DNA from: Ornithinimicrobium flavum
Lineage (GTDB): Bacteria > Actinomycetota > Actinomycetes > Actinomycetales > Dermatophilaceae
Direction of reading: 5' to 3'
DNA length: 64,000 nt
Assembly (NCBI RefSeq): GCF_004526345.1
Contig: NZ_CP038213.1
Span: 1,426,001-1,490,000, forward strand
The notes under the pieces are model-generated. The model ran no database searches, was not told where the DNA came from, and saw only the letters and a program-made list of their open reading frames with translations. Positions 9,938-19,369 of this stretch are shown in pieces (the first letter of the stretch is position 1; each line of letters begins with the position of its first letter). The translations under genes were made by a program, and so were the position numbers.

Positions 9938-10510
9938 ATGCACACCACCCTCAAGGCCTCCGCCGTCGCCTGTGCCGGCGCCCTGACCCTGTCGCTGGCC
10001 GCGGTGCCCGCCGCTGCCGCGCCCCCGGAGCGCGAGCACATCGTCTACGAGGATCACTTCGACACCGAGTGCGACGGGGTGCTCTTCCCCACCACGGCAA
10101 GCGGCACCTTGAACCTGCTTGTCGTGGAGCGGGGCCGCTCGGGGCTGCCGCACTTCAACGGCACCTTCCACGAGACGTTCGTCTACACCAACCCGGAGAC
10201 GGGTCTCACCTACACCGGCACCTACAACGGCTCGGACCGCGACAGGTCCGTGACCGACAACGGCGACGGGACGCTGTCCATCGTCATCCACGAGTCCGGT
10301 GCGTGGAAGTGGTACGACGCCGACGGCAAGCTGCTCTACCGCGACACCGGCACCGCGGTCTACGAGATCAGCGTCCCCCACAACGGCACCCCGTCGGACC
10401 CCAGTGACGACGGCCCCGGCGTCTTCGTCCGCGACCTCAAGGAGCTCACCGGCCGGACGGACACCTTCGGTCGGGACTTCTGCCAGGACCTGTTCGACGT
10501 CACCGGGTGA
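9938..10510 (+). CDS. Secreted protein of unknown function
   Basis: A 190-aa product with a clear Sec signal peptide (MHTTLKASAVACAGALTLSL ... AAA-APPE). The start is ATG 9938 after AGAAGGAGCAAGTC. The mature region is beta-rich: HFNGTFHETFVYTNPETG and YTGTYNGSDRDRSV. It has two cysteines that could pair (one after the signal peptide in DTECDG, one in DFCQDL near the end). This style is common in small exported actinobacterial proteins without a known role. It follows another secreted protein and is closed by the hairpin at 10528. Confidence 0.6.
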   Translation: MHTTLKASAVACAGALTLSLAAVPAAAAPPEREHIVYEDHFDTECDGVLFPTTASGTLNLLVVERGRSGLPHFNGTFHETFVYTNPETGLTYTGTYNGSDRDRSVTDNGDGTLSIVIHESGAWKWYDADGKLLYRDTGTAVYEISVPHNGTPSDPSDDGPGVFVRDLKELTGRTDTFGRDFCQDLFDVTG

Positions 10511-10527
10511 GCCCTCGCCCGGCACGG

Positions 10528-10564
10528 CCGCGCGGACCGCCCGCAGGGGGGCCGGTCCGCGCGG
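10528..10564. terminator. Hairpin terminator after the secreted-protein pair
   Basis: A perfect 12-bp stem CCGCGCGGACCG / CGGTCCGCGCGG with a 13-base G/C loop lies 17 bases after the stop codon at 10510 and just before the end of the convergent methyltransferase gene. Confidence 0.7.
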
Positions 10565-10571
10565 GCGCGTG

Positions 10572-11350
10572 TCAGGCGCGGTGCGCGACGGCGAAGACCC
10601 GCCGGAAGTGCAGCACCACGCGCCCCCGGGCGTCGGCCGGGTAGGCCTGGCGCAGGCGGCCCTTGAGCGCGACCTCGAAGCGCGCCCGCAGCGCACCCGG
10701 GAGGGCCTGGAGGGTGGGGCGGGCGCCGGTGCCGGAGACCCAGGTGAAGACCGGGTCCGGTCCCTGCAGGACGTGCAGGTATGTCGTCTCCCAGGCGTCG
10801 ACCTCTAGGCCTGCCGCCTGCAGCACCCTCAGGTAGGTGGCGGCGTCGTGCGCCTGCGGCGTGGCGACCCCCTCGGTGTGCTCGGCGTAGGGCCCCTCGG
10901 CTGCGAGCTCGCGCCGGACCGTGTGGCTCGGCTCGTCCAGGTTGCCCGGCACCTGCATCGCGAACCAGCCGTGCTGGGCGACCCGCTCCACCAGGGACGG
11001 GATGAGGTCGAGGTGGCCCGGGACCCACTGCAGGGCGGCATTGTGACCCACGACGTCGACGGGCGCCGACGGCCGGGCGGCTGTGCGCGCCCAGTCCTCG
11101 ATGGTGCCGAGCTCTGCCGTGATCCCTCGACCCCACAGGCCCGCTCGACCATCTCGGGGCTGGAGTCGAAACCCAGGACGGACGCCCCGGGCCAGCGGTC
11201 GGCGAGGAGCCGGGTCAGGTTGCCGGCGCCGCACCCCAGGTCGACGACGGTGCGCGGTCGCGTCGCGCCGATCCGGGCGAGGAGCTCCAGGAACGGTCGG
11301 CCCCGCTCGTCGGCGAACCTCAGGTAGCGGTCAGGGTCCCAGGTGTGCAC
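10572..11350 (-). CDS. tam: Trans-aconitate 2-methyltransferase, frameshifted near 11,120-11,145
   Basis: Two frames join into one Tam-like enzyme of about 255 residues. The first (ATG 11350) gives [20 protein letters not shown] and the SAM motif [20 protein letters not shown], then [14 protein letters not shown]. The second resumes at GTIEDWA and runs through [25 protein letters not shown] and [17 protein letters not shown] to the end. These are hallmark Tam segments. The enzyme methylates trans-aconitate, a spontaneous aconitase-inhibiting by-product, using SAM in the cytosol. A single indel separates the parts, so this is either a recent pseudogene or a sequencing error. Confidence 0.8.
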
Positions 11351-11482
11351 GGTGCCTCCTCCCCGGCGACCCTATCCAGCCGGGGCGGCTACACCGCGGA
11401 CGGTTCTCGTCACGTGATGGGCGAGGACGCTCCGTCGTCGGGCGCAGCCGGCCTGCCTCAGCCCCTCCCCGAGCCGCGCCGG

Positions 11483-11986
11483 TCAGCCCGTCACGCAGGC
11501 GAAGCGCGGGCCCATCACGCCGCTGGTCGCCTCGTCCTCCTTGCCCTGGAAGATCAGGGAGAACATCCCGGTGAGGGTCTCGTCGTCGAAGGCCTCCGCG
11601 ACGCACTCCTGCTGCTCCTCGGTCATGGTGCCGTCCTGGCCCATCTGCTCGATGAGCATCGCCTGCGCGTCGACGCAGCCGACGAAGACCTCGGCCGCCG
11701 CGTCGGCGTCCGCCTCCTCCATCGTCACGTCGCTGACGGAGTCGTCCACCTGCAGGTCGTCGGTGAGCATGCCGTACTCCTGCAGCTGCTCGACGCCGAC
11801 CCGGTCGACCAGGCCCTCACCGACGCAGTCGGCCTCATCCTGGGCGACGGGGAACTCCTCGTCGCTCTCCTCCATCATCGAGGTGGAGATCGCCTCCGCG
11901 GCCTGCGCCTCCTCATCGCCCCCGCAGGCGGCGAGCGGCACGGAGAGGGCGAGTGCCCCCGCGACGATGAGTGCCCGAGTCTTCAT
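11483..11986 (-). CDS. Secreted lipoprotein of unknown function
   Basis: A 167-aa product with a lipoprotein signal (MKTRALIVAGALALSVPLAAC). The lipobox Leu-Ala-Ala-Cys predicts diacylglyceryl anchoring at Cys21. The mature protein is very acidic and Met-rich (STSMMEESDEEF, VTMEEADADAA), with four further Cys residues (in EADCVG, FVGCVD, QQECVA and FACVTG) suitable for two disulphides. This pattern is common in short surface proteins of this order. No family recognised. Monocistronic, with about 125 bases to the GntR gene. Confidence 0.65.
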   Translation of the reverse strand: MKTRALIVAGALALSVPLAACGGDEEAQAAEAISTSMMEESDEEFPVAQDEADCVGEGLVDRVGVEQLQEYGMLTDDLQVDDSVSDVTMEEADADAAAEVFVGCVDAQAMLIEQMGQDGTMTEEQQECVAEAFDDETLTGMFSLIFQGKEDEATSGVMGPRFACVTG

Positions 11987-12111
11987 GCGAACCCCAGGCC
12001 CGGATGACCGCGACGGCCCCCGATGTCGTTCGGCCCCTGGGCCGGCGGGCCCCCGTCGGTCCGCAGTCCGGACGCTAGCAGAGACGCCGGCCCCGGGGGG
12101 CTGGCCGGAGC

Positions 12112-12783
12112 CTAGAGCACCCGGCGGATCGCCGTCTCGAAGTTGTCCATGTGGTCGACCATGAGACGGGCAGCCTCCTCCTCGTCACCCTCGCGCACCG
12201 CCGTCAGGATGTGCTGGTGCTCCGCGATGTGGTCGGCCACGGCGTCGAGACGGCGCACGGCCACCGACCAGATCCGCATGGCGAGGAAGAGGTAGTGCGT
12301 GAGCGAGGCCTCGAGGTGGCTGTTGCGCGCGAGGGAGTAGACGACCTGGTGCACGCGCACGTCCATCGCCATGTGGTCCCGCGGCGTGGCGTGGTCGTGC
12401 AGCCGCTCCAGGTCCGCACCCACCGCGTCGAGCAGGTGCCGGCCTGAGGCGTCGACCCAGCGCGCCGCCCGCCGCGCCGCCAGCGGCTCCAGGGCCTGCC
12501 GCACCTCGCTGATCTCCGCGAGCGCGGTGGGGTCGACCCGGGTGGCGAAGGTGCCCCGGCGGGGGAAGGTCTCGACGAAGCGCTCGACCTCCAGTCGCTT
12601 GATGGCCTCGCGCAGGGGAGTGCGTCCGACCCCCAGCTCGGTGGCCAGGCCCTGCTCCTGCAGCGGGGCGCCCGGCGGGATGTCGAGCATGACCAGCCGC
12701 TCCCGCAGCTGCAGGTATGCCGACTGCGCCAGCGACAGCTCGCCGTCGACCGGCCGCAGGTCGGCGCTGGTGGTGACCGGCAT
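12112..12783 (-). CDS. GntR-family (FCD subfamily) regulator of the sarcosine operon
   Basis: A 223-aa regulator. The N-terminal winged helix is visible as [39 protein letters not shown] and a beta-wing PRRGTFAT. The C-terminal all-helical FCD ligand domain has the metal-binding pattern D..., H (VRVHQVVY) and H (EHQHILTA). ATG 12783 is preceded by GAAGGAG. It is divergent from glyA-soxBDAG-sdaA with a 132-base shared region holding an AT-rich imperfect palindrome, so it very probably controls that operon in response to sarcosine, glycine or a related metabolite (inference). Confidence 0.85.
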   Translation of the reverse strand: MPVTTSADLRPVDGELSLAQSAYLQLRERLVMLDIPPGAPLQEQGLATELGVGRTPLREAIKRLEVERFVETFPRRGTFATRVDPTALAEISEVRQALEPLAARRAARWVDASGRHLLDAVGADLERLHDHATPRDHMAMDVRVHQVVYSLARNSHLEASLTHYLFLAMRIWSVAVRRLDAVADHIAEHQHILTAVREGDEEEAARLMVDHMDNFETAIRRVL

Positions 12784-12843
12784 CGATGCTCCTTCGTCGT
12801 GGGGGTCCGGGAGGATCCTTCCGGAACGGCCCGGAGGAGGGGG

Positions 12844-12893
12844 TTGACTTCCGGGCTGCCGTGCAGCATGCTACCCGACATCTCATATATCAG
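12844..12893 (+). promoter_or_regulatory. Promoter and putative GntR operator upstream of glyA-sox
   Basis: TTGACT at 12844-12849 is a good -35. A weak -10 (CATGCT or TGCTAC) follows 17-19 bases later. CTCATATATCAG at 12882-12893 is an imperfect AT-centred palindrome (10 of 12 positions symmetric) in otherwise G/C-rich DNA. It lies just downstream of the promoter, where an FCD repressor would block transcription. Confidence 0.45.
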
Positions 12894-12915
12894 TTGTCGA
12901 CGAGCAGGAGGAACG

Positions 12916-14214
12916 ATGAGCACGGCACTGGCAGAGAGCACGCTGCAGGCGGATCTGGCGACGGTGGACCCCGAGGTGGCCCACGCCATCCGGCTCGAGG
13001 CCCAGCGCCAGGAGCAGACCCTGGAGATGATCGCCTCGGAGAACTTCGCCCCGGTGGCCGTCCTGCAGGCGCAGGGGTCGCTCCTCACCAACAAGTACGC
13101 CGAGGGCTACCCCGGCCGGCGCTACTACGGCGGGTGCGAGCACGTCGACGTCATCGAGGAGCTGGCCCGGCAGCGCGCCAAGGCCCTCTTCGGCGCCGAG
13201 CACGCCAACGTCCAGCCGCACTCGGGGGCGCAGGCCAACGCCGCCGCGCTCATGGCGCTGCTCGACCCCGGCGACACCTTCATGGGTCTCTCGCTCGACC
13301 ACGGCGGCCACCTGACCCACGGCATGCGCCTCAACTTCTCCGGCAAGCTCTACCGCCCCGTGCCCTACGGCGTCGACCCCGAGACCATGCTCCTGGACAT
13401 GGACGAGGTCGCCCGCATCGCCCGCGAGGCCCGGCCCAAGCTCATCGTCACCGGCTGGTCGGCCTTCCCCCGCCAGCTCGACTTCGCCCGCTTCCGGGAG
13501 ATCGCCGACGAGGTCGGTTCCCGGCTGATGGTGGACATGGCCCACTTCGCCGGCCTCGTCGCCGCCGGGCTGCACCCCAGCCCGGTGCCGTACGCCGACG
13601 TCGTCACCACCACCACCCACAAGACGCTCGGCGGGCCGCGGGGCGGCATCATCCTCTCCCGCCAGGAGCTGGCCAAGAAGATCGACAGCGCCGTCTTCCC
13701 CGGTCAGCAGGGCGGGCCGCTGGAGCACGTCGTCGCCGCCAAGGCGGTCGCCCTCAAGCTGGCCGGCACCCCCGAGTTCGCGGAACGGGCACGCCGCACC
13801 CTCGACGGCGCCCAGGCCGTCGCCTCGCGGCTGCTCGCCGACGACGTCGCCGCCCGCGGCATCCGCCTCGTCTCCGGCGGGACCGACGTGCACCTGGTGC
13901 TGGTCGACCTGCGCGACAGCGAGCTGGACGGCCGCATCGGGGAGGACCGCCTGCACGAGGTGGGGATCACCATCAACCGCAACTCCGTGCCCTTCGACCC
14001 CCGCCCGCCGATGGTCTCCTCCGGGCTGCGCATCGGCACCTCGGCCCTGGCGACCCGCGGCTTCGACCGGGAGGCCTTCGAGGAGGTGGCCGACATCATC
14101 GCCCGGACGCTCCTGGACGACGCCCCCGGCGTGCTGGCCGAGCAGCGGGCGCGGACCCAGGCCCTGGCCGCCCGCTTCCCCCTCTACCCCACCCTCCCGG
14201 ACGGACTGTCATGA
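12916..14214 (+). CDS. glyA: Serine hydroxymethyltransferase
   Basis: A 432-aa PLP enzyme that interconverts glycine plus methylene-THF with serine plus THF. Diagnostic segments are [36 protein letters not shown], the [12 protein letters not shown] strand and the PLP-lysine motif [18 protein letters not shown] 12916 follows AGGAGGAACG. It opens the sarcosine operon and overlaps soxB by ATGA. It thus captures the methylene-THF and glycine made by sarcosine oxidase as serine. A second, housekeeping glyA is expected elsewhere; this copy is likely pathway-specific (inference). Confidence 0.95.
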   Translation: MSTALAESTLQADLATVDPEVAHAIRLEAQRQEQTLEMIASENFAPVAVLQAQGSLLTNKYAEGYPGRRYYGGCEHVDVIEELARQRAKALFGAEHANVQPHSGAQANAAALMALLDPGDTFMGLSLDHGGHLTHGMRLNFSGKLYRPVPYGVDPETMLLDMDEVARIAREARPKLIVTGWSAFPRQLDFARFREIADEVGSRLMVDMAHFAGLVAAGLHPSPVPYADVVTTTTHKTLGGPRGGIILSRQELAKKIDSAVFPGQQGGPLEHVVAAKAVALKLAGTPEFAERARRTLDGAQAVASRLLADDVAARGIRLVSGGTDVHLVLVDLRDSELDGRIGEDRLHEVGITINRNSVPFDPRPPMVSSGLRIGTSALATRGFDREAFEEVADIIARTLLDDAPGVLAEQRARTQALAARFPLYPTLPDGLS

Positions 14215-15434
14215 GCTACGACCCCCGCAACCTGCCCGAGCACCCCGACTTCCTGTGGGCCAACCCGGAGCCGAAGTCGTCCTACGACGTCGTCATCGTC
14301 GGCGGCGGCGGCCACGGGCTGGCCACCGCCTACTACCTCGCGGCCCACCACGGCATCACCAACGTCGCGGTGCTGGAGCGCGGCTGGCTCGGTGGCGGCA
14401 ACATGGCCCGCAACACCACGATCATCCGGTCCAACTACCTGTGGGACGAGTCGGCGGCCATCTACGAGGCCTCCCTGCGGCTGTGGGAGACGATCGAGGA
14501 CGACCTCGGCTACAACGTCTTCTTCTCCCAGCGCGGCGTCCTCAACCTGGCCCACACCCTGCAGGACGTGCGCGAGTCCGTGCGCCGGGTCGAGGCCAAC
14601 CGGCTCAACGGGGTCGACGCCGAGTTCGTCGACGCCGACGGGGTGCGCGAGCTGTGCCCCATCATCAACACCGACAATCTGCGCTACCCCGTCCTCGGCG
14701 CGACCTACCAGCCGCGCGCCGGCATCGCCAAGCACGACTGGGTCGCCTGGGGGTATGCCCGCCGGGCCGCCGAGCTCGGGGTCGACCTCATCCAGAACTG
14801 CGAGGTCACCGGCTTCGTCAAGGACGGCAACCGCGTGGTCGGGGTCGAGACCTCGCGCGGGCGGATCGGCGCCGGACGCGTCGGCCTGGCCGTCGCGGGG
14901 AGCACCTCCACCCTGGCCGACCTCGCCGGCTTCGACGTGCCGATCCAGTCCCACCCGCTGCAGGCGCTGGTCTCCGAGCTGTTCGAGCCGGTGCACCCGA
15001 CCGTGGTGATGTCCAACCACATCCACGTCTACGTCTCCCAGGCGCACAAGGGCGAGCTGGTCATGGGCGCCGGGGTGGACCAGTACACCGGCTACGGCCA
15101 GCGCGGCTCCTTCCACGTCATCGAGGAGCAGATGGCGGCCGCCGTCGAGCTGTTCCCGATCTTCGCCCGGGCCCACGTGCTGCGCACCTGGGGCGGCATC
15201 GTCGACGTGACGATGGACGCCAGCCCGATCATGGGCAGGACCCCGGTCGAGGACCTCTTCGTCAACACCGGGTGGGGCACCGGCGGGTTCAAGGCCGTCC
15301 CCGGCGCCGGTCTGGCCTACGCCCACACGCTGGCCACGGGCCAGCCGCACCCCCTCAACGCGCCGTTCAGCCTCGAGCGATTCGAGACCGGCGCCCTCAT
15401 CGACGAGCACGGCGCCGCCGCGGTCGCCCACTGA
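14211..15434 (+). CDS. soxB: Sarcosine oxidase subunit beta
   Basis: A 407-aa flavoprotein subunit of heterotetrameric sarcosine oxidase, which oxidatively demethylates sarcosine to glycine, H2O2 and methylene-THF. The FAD-binding motif [18 protein letters not shown] lies near residue 28. [16 protein letters not shown] and the C-terminal [16 protein letters not shown] and [16 protein letters not shown] are typical SoxB. Length matches the family (about 405). The start ATG overlaps the glyA stop as ATGA, giving translational coupling. Acts in the cytosol with SoxA, SoxD and SoxG encoded downstream. Confidence 0.95.
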   Translation: MSYDPRNLPEHPDFLWANPEPKSSYDVVIVGGGGHGLATAYYLAAHHGITNVAVLERGWLGGGNMARNTTIIRSNYLWDESAAIYEASLRLWETIEDDLGYNVFFSQRGVLNLAHTLQDVRESVRRVEANRLNGVDAEFVDADGVRELCPIINTDNLRYPVLGATYQPRAGIAKHDWVAWGYARRAAELGVDLIQNCEVTGFVKDGNRVVGVETSRGRIGAGRVGLAVAGSTSTLADLAGFDVPIQSHPLQALVSELFEPVHPTVVMSNHIHVYVSQAHKGELVMGAGVDQYTGYGQRGSFHVIEEQMAAAVELFPIFARAHVLRTWGGIVDVTMDASPIMGRTPVEDLFVNTGWGTGGFKAVPGAGLAYAHTLATGQPHPLNAPFSLERFETGALIDEHGAAAVAH

Positions 15435-15446
15435 GCAGGAGTCACC

Positions 15447-15815
15447 ATGCTGATCATCGACTGCCCGCACTGCGGGCCGCGTCACGAGCAGGAGTTCCAC
15501 TACGGCAAGCAGGCGCACGTCGCCTACCCGCAGGACCCGTCGGCGCTGACCGACGCCGAGTGGGCGCGTTACCTCTTCTACCGCGACAACCCCCGCGGCC
15601 CGCACGCCGAGCGCTGGGTCCACACCGCCGGCTGCCGCAGGTGGTTCAACGTCGTCCGCGACACGCTCACCTACGAGATCAAGGCCGTCTACCGGGCCGG
15701 CGAGCAGCCGCCGCAGGAGTATGCCGCGCTCGCCCGCCCCCGCGGCGGGGTGCCCGCGGCGACCACCGACCAGGCCGTCGACCCCGGCACCGCCGACACC
15801 ACGAAGGAGGCCTGA
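15447..15815 (+). CDS. soxD: Sarcosine oxidase subunit delta
   Basis: A 122-aa zinc-binding small subunit. CPHCGPR near the N-terminus and HTAGCRRWFN further on supply the Cys/His ligands. Core residues 1-90 match SoxD (YLFYRDNPRGPHAERW, YEIKAVY). An Ala/Pro/Thr-rich tail of about 25 residues is an extension. ATG 15447 follows GCAGGAGTCACC, 12 bases after soxB; the stop is one base before soxA. The subunit helps assemble or stabilise the alpha-beta core. Confidence 0.92.
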   Translation: MLIIDCPHCGPRHEQEFHYGKQAHVAYPQDPSALTDAEWARYLFYRDNPRGPHAERWVHTAGCRRWFNVVRDTLTYEIKAVYRAGEQPPQEYAALARPRGGVPAATTDQAVDPGTADTTKEA

Positions 15816-15816
15816 G

Positions 15817-18729
15817 ATGGCCCAGCCCCAGCGCACCACCGACGGCGGCCTCGTCGACCGCAGCTGCACGATCACCCTCACCGTGGACGGTCGTCCCATC
15901 ACGGCGCACCCCGGCGACACGGTGGCCTCCGCCCTGCTCGCCGCGGGGCAGCTGCGCGTCGGCAACTCGATCTACCGCGGCCGTCCCCGCGGTGTCGTCA
16001 CGGCCAGCGCCGACGAGCCGAACGCCTTCGTGCGGGTCGCCGGCGGCGAGGGCCGCCCCGCCGAGTCGATGCTGCCCGCCACCCAGGTCGAGGTCCGCGA
16101 CGGGCTCGTGGTGACCCTCGAGGACGGCATCGGGGTGCTCGACCCCACCCCCGACCACGACCTCTACGACGCGGTCAACGCGCACTGCGACGTCCTGGTC
16201 GTGGGGGCCGGCCCTGCCGGGCTCGCCGCGGCCCGCGAGGCGGCCAGGAGCGGGGCCCGCGTCATCCTCGCCGAGCGCGAGCCCGTGCTCGGCGGCACCC
16301 TGCTCTCGCACCCCGCCGAGCAGGTCGACGGCGAGACCGCCGCCGTCTGGGTGGCCTCCGTGCAGGAGGAGCTGCGCGACGACCCCGAGGTGACCGTCCT
16401 GCCCCGCACGACGGTCTTCGGGTCCTACGACAACAACTTCCTCATGGCGCTGGAGCGGCGCACCGACCACCTCGACCCCGCGTCGGTGCCCGCCGGCGTC
16501 TCCCGGCAGCGGGTGTGGCGCATCACCGCCGGCCGGGTGGTCCTGGCCACCGGCGCCACCGAGCGGCCGCTGGTCCTGGCCGGCAACGACCTCCCTGGCG
16601 TGATGCTCGCCTCGGCCGTCTCCACCTACCTCGCCCGCTTCGGCGTGCTGGCCGGCCGGCAGGTCGTCGTGGCCACCACCAACGACAGCGCCTACACGAC
16701 CGCCGTCGAGCTCGTGGAGGCCGGCGCCCGCGTGCAGGTCGTCGATGCCCGGCCGCAGGGTGGTCCGGCCACCGCTGCCACCCGTGCGGCCGGGGTGGAG
16801 GTCCACCTCGGCAGCGCGGTCGTCCAGGCGCTGGGGGAGGAGCGTGTCGAGGGCGTGCTCGTCGCCACGCTCGACGACGACGGGGAGCCCGCGGCGCAAG
16901 CCACCCGGCTCGAGGCCGACGTCCTGGCCGTCTCCGGCGGCTGGTCCCCGACCGTGCACCTGCACTCCCAGCGCAAGGGAGGCACGCGGTGGGACGCCGA
17001 GCTGGTCGGCTTCGTCGCCGTGCCCGACGTCGAGGGCCAGCTGCCCGTCGGTGCCCTGCGCGGCACCTACGACACCGGCCTGTGCGTCCGGGAGGGTGCC
17101 GAGGCCGGCCGCTGGGCGGCCGGGGGCACCGCATACCCGCAGGACGGTGTCGGGGACCACGCCCGCCGGGCCGTGTGCGGGCCGGTGTGCGAGCTGTGGG
17201 CCGTCGCGGCCCCGGACGGCTCGTGGGCCACCCACTTCGTGGACCTGCACCGCGACAACACCGTCGCCGACGTCGTCCGCTCGCTCGGCGCCGGGATGCG
17301 CAACATCGAGCACGTCAAGCGCTACACGGCGATCGGCACCGGTGTCGACCAGGGCCGCACCTCCAACGTCATCACCAGCGGCCTGGTCGCCCGGCTGCTC
17401 AGCGAGGGCGGCGCCGAGGGTGTCCAGGGCCTGGGCCGGCCGACCGGCCCCGGGGAGATCGGCACGACCACCTACCGGGCGCCCTACACCCCGGTGGCCT
17501 TCGCGGCCCTGGCCGGACGGCACCGCGGCGACCTGCTCGACGTGATCCGGCGCACCGCCGTGCACCCCTGGCACGTCGAGCACGGTGCCGAGTTCGAGGA
17601 CGTCGGGCAGTGGAAGCGGCCGTGGTACTACCCGCAGGACGGGGAGGACCTGGAGGCCGCTGTCGCCCGCGAGTGCCGGGCCGTGCGCGAGAACGTCGGC
17701 TTCATGGACGCCTCGACGCTGGGCAAGATCGAGATCCGCGGCGCCGACGCGGCCGAGTTCCTCAACCGCCTCTACACCAACGCCTTCCTGCAGCTGCCGG
17801 TCGGCAAGGGTCGCTACGGGCTCATGTGCACCCCGGACGGCATGGTCTTCGACGACGGCGTCACCCTCCGCCTGGAGGACGACCGCTTCTTCATGACCAC
17901 CACCACCGGCGGGGCGGCCAAGGTGCTCGACTGGCTGGAGGAGTGGAGCCAAACGGAGTGGCCCGAGCTGGACGTCACCTGCACCTCGGTGACCGAGCAG
18001 TGGACCACGATCGCCGTCGCCGGGCCACGCTCGCGCGAGGTCATCGCCCGGGTGGCGCCCGACCTGGACGTGTCCAGGGAGGCCTTCGGCTTCATGGAGC
18101 TGCGCCACACCACGCTGTCCACAGGGCTCGAGGCGAGGATCTGCCGGATCACCTTCTCCGGCGAGCTGGCCTTCGAGATCAACGTGCCCAGCTGGTACGG
18201 CCTGGCCACCTGGGAGCTGGTCGCCGAGGCCGGTGCCGACCTGGGGATCACCCCCTACGGCACCGAGGCCATGCACGTGCTGCGCGCCGAGAAGGCCTAC
18301 CCGATCGTCGGTCACGACACGGACGGGACCGTCACGCCGCAGGACCTCGGCATGGACTGGATCGTCTCGAAGAAGAAGGAGTTCGTCGGCCGGCGGTCCT
18401 ACGAGCGCCTCTCGCACACCGGCGGCGTGCGCAAGCAGTGGGTCAGCCTGCACCCGGTCGACGGGAGCACCTTCCTGCCGGAGGGCACCCAGGTGATCGA
18501 CGCGGGCACCCCGCTCACCCCGCAGGAGGGGCCGGTGCCGATGGTCGGCTGGGTCACCTCCAGCTACCACAGCCAGGCGCTGGGACGCCCCTTCGCCCTG
18601 GCCCTCATCAAGGGCGGCCACGACCGGATCGGCGAGCGCGTCAGCGCCGTCGTCGGTGGAGCCGCCGTCGAGTGCGAGATCGCCGAGAGCGTGGTCTACG
18701 ACAAGGAAGGAGCACGCCGTGATGGCTGA
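15817..18729 (+). CDS. soxA: Sarcosine oxidase subunit alpha
   Basis: A 970-aa subunit, the normal size. It has an N-terminal 2Fe-2S-like fold region (LTVDGRPITAHPGDTVASAL), a dinucleotide-binding domain (VLVVGAGPAGLAAAREAA near residue 127), and a C-terminal aminomethyltransferase (GcvT-like) half. The latter (GFMDASTLGKIEIRG, LRAEKAYPIVGHDTDG, FVGRRSYERL) binds THF and accepts the methyl carbon. ATG 15817 follows AAGGAGGCC and lies one base after the soxD stop. The 3' end overlaps soxG by eight bases. Confidence 0.95.
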   Translation: MAQPQRTTDGGLVDRSCTITLTVDGRPITAHPGDTVASALLAAGQLRVGNSIYRGRPRGVVTASADEPNAFVRVAGGEGRPAESMLPATQVEVRDGLVVTLEDGIGVLDPTPDHDLYDAVNAHCDVLVVGAGPAGLAAAREAARSGARVILAEREPVLGGTLLSHPAEQVDGETAAVWVASVQEELRDDPEVTVLPRTTVFGSYDNNFLMALERRTDHLDPASVPAGVSRQRVWRITAGRVVLATGATERPLVLAGNDLPGVMLASAVSTYLARFGVLAGRQVVVATTNDSAYTTAVELVEAGARVQVVDARPQGGPATAATRAAGVEVHLGSAVVQALGEERVEGVLVATLDDDGEPAAQATRLEADVLAVSGGWSPTVHLHSQRKGGTRWDAELVGFVAVPDVEGQLPVGALRGTYDTGLCVREGAEAGRWAAGGTAYPQDGVGDHARRAVCGPVCELWAVAAPDGSWATHFVDLHRDNTVADVVRSLGAGMRNIEHVKRYTAIGTGVDQGRTSNVITSGLVARLLSEGGAEGVQGLGRPTGPGEIGTTTYRAPYTPVAFAALAGRHRGDLLDVIRRTAVHPWHVEHGAEFEDVGQWKRPWYYPQDGEDLEAAVARECRAVRENVGFMDASTLGKIEIRGADAAEFLNRLYTNAFLQLPVGKGRYGLMCTPDGMVFDDGVTLRLEDDRFFMTTTTGGAAKVLDWLEEWSQTEWPELDVTCTSVTEQWTTIAVAGPRSREVIARVAPDLDVSREAFGFMELRHTTLSTGLEARICRITFSGELAFEINVPSWYGLATWELVAEAGADLGITPYGTEAMHVLRAEKAYPIVGHDTDGTVTPQDLGMDWIVSKKKEFVGRRSYERLSHTGGVRKQWVSLHPVDGSTFLPEGTQVIDAGTPLTPQEGPVPMVGWVTSSYHSQALGRPFALALIKGGHDRIGERVSAVVGGAAVECEIAESVVYDKEGARRDG

Positions 18730-19369
18730 CACGATCCAGGAGCCGCGCGCCACGACCCAGGACGTGCGGGCGCTGCGCCGCAGCCCCGCCGAGGGTCTGG
18801 CCGAGGAGATGACCCGCGCCAGCACCGCCCAGGTGAGCCTGCGCGAGATCGCGTATGCCGTGATGACGGCCGTGCGCGTCGAGCCCGGCTCGGCCGCGGC
18901 CCGGCGGGTCGAGGTCGAGCTCGGGTGCCCGCTCCCGGCCGGCGTCGGGCAGGTCGGCGGCGCCGACGGGCGCTCGGTGCTGTGGCTCGGACCGGACGAG
19001 TTCCTCACCTGGAGCCCGGAGGGCAGCCTCGACCCGGCGGCGGCGGCTGCCGACCTGGCGGCCGGGATCGGCAGCGACCGCGGGCAGGCGGTCGACGTCA
19101 GCAGCAACCGGACGACGCTGGAGCTGAGCGGCCCCCGGGCCGCGTCGGTGCTCGCCAAGAGCGTCGCCATGGACCTGCACGACTCGGCGTGGCCCGAGGG
19201 CCGCGCCCACGCCACCCTGGTCGCCGGCATCCCGGCGCTCGTCTGGCGGGTCGAGGGGAGCACCTACCGCGTGCTGCCCCGGAGCTCCTTCGCCGAGCAC
19301 CTGGGCCGCTGGCTCCTCGACGGCATGAGCGAGTTCGCCGACCCGGCGGGGGAGGCGCTGTGGCGCTGA
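18722..19369 (+). CDS. soxG: Sarcosine oxidase subunit gamma
   Basis: A 215-aa fourth subunit. It begins [10 protein letters not shown] and has family-like segments [44 protein letters not shown] and [23 protein letters not shown] 18722 is chosen; GTG 18719 directly before it is equally spaced from GGAAGGAG. The gene overlaps the end of soxA, and its own stop lies inside the start region of sdaA, so the whole operon is translationally coupled. Confidence 0.92.
   Translation: MADTIQEPRATTQDVRALRRSPAEGLAEEMTRASTAQVSLREIAYAVMTAVRVEPGSAAARRVEVELGCPLPAGVGQVGGADGRSVLWLGPDEFLTWSPEGSLDPAAAAADLAAGIGSDRGQAVDVSSNRTTLELSGPRAASVLAKSVAMDLHDSAWPEGRAHATLVAGIPALVWRVEGSTYRVLPRSSFAEHLGRWLLDGMSEFADPAGEALWR

Noticed and set aside
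12784..12915. Glycine riboswitch upstream of glyA-sox
   Set aside because: The leader is too short and lacks the paired conserved cores; a protein operator explains the region better.
15679..19263. 1,194-residue open frame on the minus strand
   Set aside because: Antisense of soxA and soxG, which match their families along their whole length.
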